Source: Actinomycetota bacterium
GTDB taxonomy: Bacteria; Actinomycetota; Thermoleophilia; Gaiellales; Gaiellaceae
Length of the DNA stretch: 17,297 bases
Direction: 5' to 3'
Assembly (NCBI GenBank): GCA_019236545.1
Contig: JAFAIV010000020.1
Location: 1 to 17,297, forward strand
Positions within the stretch are counted from its first letter, which is position 1. Every line of letters begins with the position of its first letter. Of the stretch, positions 14,571 to 17,297 are shown one piece after another. Under the pieces are notes generated by a model, which was given only the letters and a program-made list of their open reading frames with translations, was not told the origin of the DNA and ran no database searches. A program made the position numbers and the translations under genes.

Positions 14571-15136
14571 GGCTCGCGGTGCTTGCGGGCGACCACGCCC
14601 CGCCCGAGGCGCTCGGCGTCGTGAAGACGCTGATGTACCGCCCCGAGCTCTTCGGCGCGCCGTTCTCCGAGACGCTCGACCTGGCGATGCGAGGCCCGTC
14701 GGAATGGAGCGCGGGCGAGCGCGAGCTCTTCGCCGCGTTCACCTCGCTGCTCAACCAGTGCCACTTCTGAACGAGCTCCCACGGCGCGGTCGCGTCGTAC
14801 GCGCTCGGCGAGGAGGTCTGGGACGCGATCGCGGCCGACTGGCGCACGGCGCCGCTGCGCCCCGAGCTGCGCGCGACGCTGGCCTTCCTCGAGAAGCTGA
14901 CGCTCCGCCCCGACGAGCTCACGCGCGCCGACGCCGAGGAAGCGCTCGCCGCCGGCGTGTCGCCGCAGGCGCTCCGCGACGCCGCCACGGTCTGCAGCCT
15001 CTTCTCGATGATCGTCCGCCTCGCCGACTCCTTCGGCTGGGAGGTGCCGTCCTGGGAGCGCCTGCAGCAGCGCGCCCCCGCGATGCTCGAGGGCGGCTAC
15101 TCCATGGCGGCGACCGGCCGTCGCGCCTTGACCTAG
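14567..15136 (+). CDS. AhpD-like / carboxymuconolactone decarboxylase family selenoprotein (CxxU), read through TGA at 14768
   Basis: This is one continuous 190-codon frame if the TGA at codon 68 is read as selenocysteine, giving 189 residues ending RRALT before TAG. Residues 15-45 are the substrate/partner-facing CMD N-terminus (ALGVVKTLMYRPELFGAPFS). The active site is ERELFAAFTSLLNQCHF, then U68, then TSSHGAVASYALG. Taking U68 as cysteine gives E53, C65, C68, H72, exactly the spacing of AhpD E118, C130, C133, H137. After it, the sequence continues in perfect family style (APLRPELRATLAFLEKLTLR, then TVCSLFSMIVRLADSFGWEV). The expected role is a thiol/selenol peroxidase or disulfide reductase acting in the cytoplasm. 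The start is the GTG overlapping the previous stop. Without recoding only a 67-residue fragment would be made. The stop overlaps the convergent dehydrogenase stop. Confidence 0.85.
14768..14770 (+). other. Putative selenocysteine codon (UGA)
   Basis: This TGA replaces the second cysteine of the CxxC active site (CHF-U-TSSH). Other genes here use TGA as an ordinary stop, so general reassignment is excluded. The downstream frame stays open for 121 codons with strong family character. Confidence depends on a selenocysteine system elsewhere in the genome, which the window cannot show. Confidence 0.82.
14771..14807 (+). promoter_or_regulatory. Putative bacterial SECIS hairpin
   Basis: Directly after the UGA, a lower stem CGAGC/GCTCG (14772-14776 with 14803-14807) and a 4x4 internal loop lead to an upper stem ACGGCGC/GCGTCGT (14781-14787 with 14792-14798; 7 pairs including one G-U). 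The apical tetraloop is GGTC (14788-14791). The loop lies 17 bases after the UGA. A GGUC apical loop at about this distance is the feature that SelB recognises in the E. coli formate dehydrogenase SECIS. Confidence 0.75.
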
Positions 15137-15837
15137 CCCCAGCTCCCTTCGGTCATCGGCCTGAGGGCGGTCTCCAGGATGCGGAAGTGGCGCGGCCGTT
15201 CGAGCGCGAAGACGATCACCTCGGCCACGTCCTCGGCCGTCATCATCCCGGGCAGCACGTCGGTCGTCCGGCCGCGGCCGGGCTCGAGGGCGAAGTCGGT
15301 GGCGACGCCGCCGGGGCAGATGTTCGTGCAGCGGATGCCCTGCTCCCGGAGCTCGTGGTCGAGCGCGGCGGTGAGGCCGACCTGGCCGAACTTCGAGGCG
15401 CAGTAGACGGCCTCGTACGGGAGGCCGCGCCGGCCCGCCTCGGACGCGACCGTGATCACGTCGCCCTGGCGGCCGAGCATGTGCGGCAGCGCAGCGCGGA
15501 TCGCGTAGACCGTCCCCTTGAGGTTCACGTCGAGCATCTCGTCGAGGAACTCGCGCGAGAGGTCGAGGAAGGAGCCGTACGCGCCGACGCCGGCGTTCGG
15601 GATGACGACGTCGATGCCGCCGAAGCGGTCGGCGACCTCGTCGCAGAGGCCGACGAGCGCGTCGAGGTCGCGGACGTCGACCGGGCGGGCGACGACGCGC
15701 TCCAGGCCGAGGTCGTCGCCGCGGCGCGAGGCGAGGCCGAGGTTCATGCCGCGGTCGTGGAGCATCCGGGCCACCGCGGCGCCGATGCCGCGGCTCGCGC
15801 CGGTGATCACGGCGGTCTTGCCGGTCAGGTCGGTCAT
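15133..15837 (-). CDS. Short-chain dehydrogenase/reductase (SDR) family oxidoreductase
   Basis: This 234-residue Rossmann-fold enzyme uses NAD(P)H to oxidise or reduce an alcohol/carbonyl. The cofactor-binding TGASRGIG is at 12-19, NAG at 81-83 and structural N105 is in DVNLKG. The catalytic S132 is in VASEAG, with Y145 and K149 in YCASK. The SRR at 37-39 after the second beta strand suggests NADP(H) preference. The start is ATG at 15837, with GGAAGGA a few bases upstream as Shine-Dalgarno. The upstream part of the open frame overlaps the regulator and is not coding. Its TAG stop lies in the CTAG shared with the selenoprotein gene on the other strand. The substrate is unknown. Confidence 0.94.
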   Translation of the reverse strand: MTDLTGKTAVITGASRGIGAAVARMLHDRGMNLGLASRRGDDLGLERVVARPVDVRDLDALVGLCDEVADRFGGIDVVIPNAGVGAYGSFLDLSREFLDEMLDVNLKGTVYAIRAALPHMLGRQGDVITVASEAGRRGLPYEAVYCASKFGQVGLTAALDHELREQGIRCTNICPGGVATDFALEPGRGRTTDVLPGMMTAEDVAEVIVFALERPRHFRILETALRPMTEGSWG

Positions 15838-15862
15838 GGCTTCCTTCCGTCGATTTGCGCCG

Positions 15863-15868
15863 AGCCTA
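15863..15868 (-). promoter_or_regulatory. Candidate -10 box of the SDR gene
   Basis: Read on the minus strand, TAGGCT lies 25 bases upstream of the ATG at 15837, leaving room for the visible Shine-Dalgarno. It sits back to back with the GntR-gene promoter in a 51-base divergent gap, so the GntR protein could affect both genes. Confidence 0.35.
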
Positions 15869-15876
15869 CTCAGGAG

Positions 15877-15882
15877 TACGAT
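15877..15882 (+). promoter_or_regulatory. -10 box of the GntR gene, leaderless geometry
   Basis: TACGAT ends 6 bases before the GTG at 15889. TTGCGC at 15855-15860 is a partial -35 match with a 16-base spacer. There is no functional Shine-Dalgarno at normal distance, so transcription probably starts at the GTG. Confidence 0.5.
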
Positions 15883-15888
15883 CCGCGC

Positions 15889-16281
15889 GTGATCGAGTTC
15901 CACCTCGACGCGCGCTCCGGCGTCGCCACGTACCTCCAGATCGTCCAGCAGGTGAAGGAGGCGCTGCGCCTCGGGACGATCGACGTCGGCGACCAGCTCC
16001 CGACCGTCCGCGAGGTCGTCGCGCACCTCGCCGTCAATCCGAACACCGTCGCGAAGGCGTACCGCGAGCTCGAGCGCGAGGGCCTCGTCGTCGCGCGCCA
16101 GGGGCGTGGCACCTTCATCGCGAGCACGCTCGCTCCCGCCTCGCTCCGCTACCACGACGAGCTGCGGGTCAAGTTCGAGCGCTGGCTGGACGAGGCAGAC
16201 GCGGCGGGGCTCGACGAGGAGAGCGTGCGGGCGCTTATCTCCGCGACGCTCCGCAAGACCTGGGCCCGCCGCGTGGCATGA
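15889..16281 (+). CDS. GntR-family transcriptional regulator, YtrA subfamily
   Basis: This 130-residue regulator starts VIEFHLDARSGVATYLQIVQQVKEAL, the standard YtrA-type opening. The winged helix covers DQLPTVREVVAHLAVNPNTV (35-54), with recognition helix NPNTVAKAYRELE and wing GLVVARQGRGTF (65-76). The short C-terminal helical tail (about residues 88-127) replaces a ligand-binding domain, as is normal for YtrA members. These usually repress an adjacent ABC transporter operon. Its stop overlaps the ATPase start as ATGA, so it is translated with the transporter it probably controls. The start is GTG at 15889. Confidence 0.94.
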   Translation: MIEFHLDARSGVATYLQIVQQVKEALRLGTIDVGDQLPTVREVVAHLAVNPNTVAKAYRELEREGLVVARQGRGTFIASTLAPASLRYHDELRVKFERWLDEADAAGLDEESVRALISATLRKTWARRVA

Positions 16282-17180
16282 CCTCGGCGGCACCACTCGA
16301 CGCGCGGGGGCTCGGGAAGCGGTTCCGTCGCGAGTGGGGCTTGCGCGACTGCACGCTGTCGATCCCGGAGGGCGCGATCGTCGGTTTGGCCGGGCCGAAC
16401 GCGGCCGGTAAATCGACGCTGCTCGCGCTCGCCACCGGGCTGATCGCGCCGAGCGAGGGGACGATCTCCGTCCTCGGCCGCGACCCGCTCCGCGACCCCT
16501 CCGTCCTCGCCGAGGTCGGCTACGTCGCACAGGGCGCGCCGCTCTACCGCTCGTTCAGCGTCGCCGACGCGATCGAGTACGCGCGGCGGACGAATCAGCG
16601 CTGGGACGGCGACCTCGCGGCGGAGCTCCTGAACGGCCTGCAGCCGCGGACGCGCGTGGGCTCGCTCTCGGCGGGCGACCGAGCGCGCCTCGCGCTCGCG
16701 CTCGCGCTCGGGAAGCGCCCGCGGCTGGTCCTCCTGGACGAGCCCTTCGCCGGCCTCGACCCGCTCGCCGGCCGCGAGTTCCTGCAGCTCCTGATGGACG
16801 GCGTCGCCGAGATCGAGGCGACGGTCGTGATCGCGTCGCACGTGATTGCCGACATCGAGCGCGTCTGCGACCACATCGTCCTGCTCACCGGCGGCGGCGT
16901 CCGCCTGCAGGGGAACGTCGAGGAGCTGCTCGAGTCGCACCGGATCCTGATGGGGCCGCGCCGCCCGATCGGGACGATCCGCGGCGTCCGCACGATCGTC
17001 CGCGAGCGCTACGCCGGCCGTCAGCTCACCCTGCTCGTCGTCGCCGACGGCCCGATCGCCGACCCGTCGTGGACGGTGGAGAACGTCGGCCTCGAGGAGC
17101 TGCTGCTCGCCTACATGACGCCGGAGCGCCTGCCGGTGCAGTCGCCGCCCGAGAAGGTGCCGCTCCGATGGCATGGGTGA
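16278..17180 (+). CDS. ABC transporter ATP-binding protein (YtrB/CcmA-like exporter ATPase)
   Basis: This 300-residue ATPase has Walker A GPNAAGKST (39-47), Q-loop Q85 in YVAQG, signature LSAGDRARLAL (130-140, a relaxed form of LSGGQ), Walker B LVLLDEP (150-156), D-loop AGLDP and H-loop H188 in IASHVI. The C-terminal part after about residue 210 resembles the extension of two-component exporter ATPases that act with a separate membrane subunit. It begins at the ATG overlapping the regulator stop (ATGA) and overlaps the permease gene by 13 bases. With the YtrA-type regulator this forms a classic three-gene unit. Such systems often respond to cell-envelope stress or antibiotics; the substrate here is unknown. 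Confidence 0.94.
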   Translation: MTSAAPLDARGLGKRFRREWGLRDCTLSIPEGAIVGLAGPNAAGKSTLLALATGLIAPSEGTISVLGRDPLRDPSVLAEVGYVAQGAPLYRSFSVADAIEYARRTNQRWDGDLAAELLNGLQPRTRVGSLSAGDRARLALALALGKRPRLVLLDEPFAGLDPLAGREFLQLLMDGVAEIEATVVIASHVIADIERVCDHIVLLTGGGVRLQGNVEELLESHRILMGPRRPIGTIRGVRTIVRERYAGRQLTLLVVADGPIADPSWTVENVGLEELLLAYMTPERLPVQSPPEKVPLRWHG

Positions 17181-17297
17181 CGTGGCGGCAGCACCGCGCC
17201 CATCTCTTCGGCGGGCTCGGGCTGCTCGCGCTGCTCGCGGCGACGGCCGTCGGGACGCACGTCCCGGTCCTCACCGAGTACCACGCGAAGCCGCTCG
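17168..17297 (+). CDS. ABC transporter permease, 5' part only (cut by the window edge)
   Basis: The ATG at 17168 opens a frame of 43 codons to the window end. It reads MAWVTWRQHRAHLFGG, then a hydrophobic helix (LGLLALLAATAVGTHVPVL). The opening MAWVTWRQHR is common in actinobacterial ABC-2-like membrane subunits that follow a GntR regulator and ATPase. It should be the membrane partner of the preceding ATPase. Nothing more can be said because most of the gene is missing. Confidence 0.8.
   Translation, partial: MAWVTWRQHRAHLFGGLGLLALLAATAVGTHVPVLTEYHAKPL

Noticed and set aside
14567..14770. A separate 67-residue gene ending at the TGA
   Set aside because: The frame continues with family-consistent sequence, and the stop lies inside the active-site motif. 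A 67-residue product would lack the second redox residue and the catalytic histidine.
14768..14770. Pseudogene by nonsense mutation
   Set aside because: Possible in principle, but the rest of the gene shows no decay (no frameshift or second stop), the UGA is at the redox position and a SECIS-like hairpin follows.
15838..16530. N-terminal extension of the SDR gene across the GntR gene
   Set aside because: The ATG at 15837 has a Shine-Dalgarno and the canonical SDR N-terminus; the upstream frame is a shadow of the regulator and ATPase.

Overview
The window is very GC-rich (about 70% by eye), with heavy use of GTG starts and tightly overlapped genes. The organism is probably an actinomycetota member, and my best guess is the class Thermoleophilia. 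This rests on the GC-rich codon use, a topoisomerase I whose C-terminus has GRYGPY-type repeats and no zinc fingers, a DUF6457 protein, and the general look of the sigma factor. The taxonomy is an inference, not a demonstration.

Left part (2-6011): the 3' end of a gene resembling a DEDD exonuclease/GIY-YIG protein meets a five-gene minus-strand oligopeptide/dipeptide ABC importer operon head-on. Read from 6011 leftwards, the operon is substrate-binding protein, DppB-like permease, DppC-like permease, DppD-like ATPase and DppF-like ATPase. The last four overlap by 4 to 14 bases. Upstream on the same strand are a primary-type sigma-70 factor (with a good intrinsic terminator at 6083-6106) and topA.

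Middle (9968-12462): a plus-strand cluster diverges from topA. It encodes a PlsC-like acyltransferase, a stand-alone 5'-3' exonuclease, a small DUF6457 protein and a histone-deacetylase-family hydrolase. Two of these genes (exonuclease and deacetylase) have no usable ATG/GTG/TTG start. Both appear to begin at a CTG that overlaps the upstream stop as CTGA.

Right part (12452-17297): an HxlR-family regulator and a 14-TM-type MFS exporter diverge from a 54-base gap holding a perfect 9-3-9 inverted repeat. Next come a small helical CMD-like protein and, overlapping it by GTGA, an AhpD/carboxymuconolactone-decarboxylase-like gene. That gene is interrupted by an in-frame TGA exactly where the second redox cysteine should be (E53, C65, U68, H72; the same spacing as AhpD E118, C130, C133, H137). 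A hairpin with a GGUC apical loop starts 11 bases after the TGA, with its loop 17 bases downstream. This looks like a selenocysteine codon plus a bacterial SECIS element, and is the most notable item here. Then follow a short-chain dehydrogenase (convergent, sharing a CTAG stop) and a GntR/YtrA-type regulator translationally coupled to an ABC exporter (ATPase plus truncated permease).

Several genes show a TANNNT -10 box ending 6-7 bases before the start codon, which suggests widespread leaderless transcription. There is no geneless stretch over 300 bases, and I saw no tRNA, rRNA, CRISPR array or insertion sequence.
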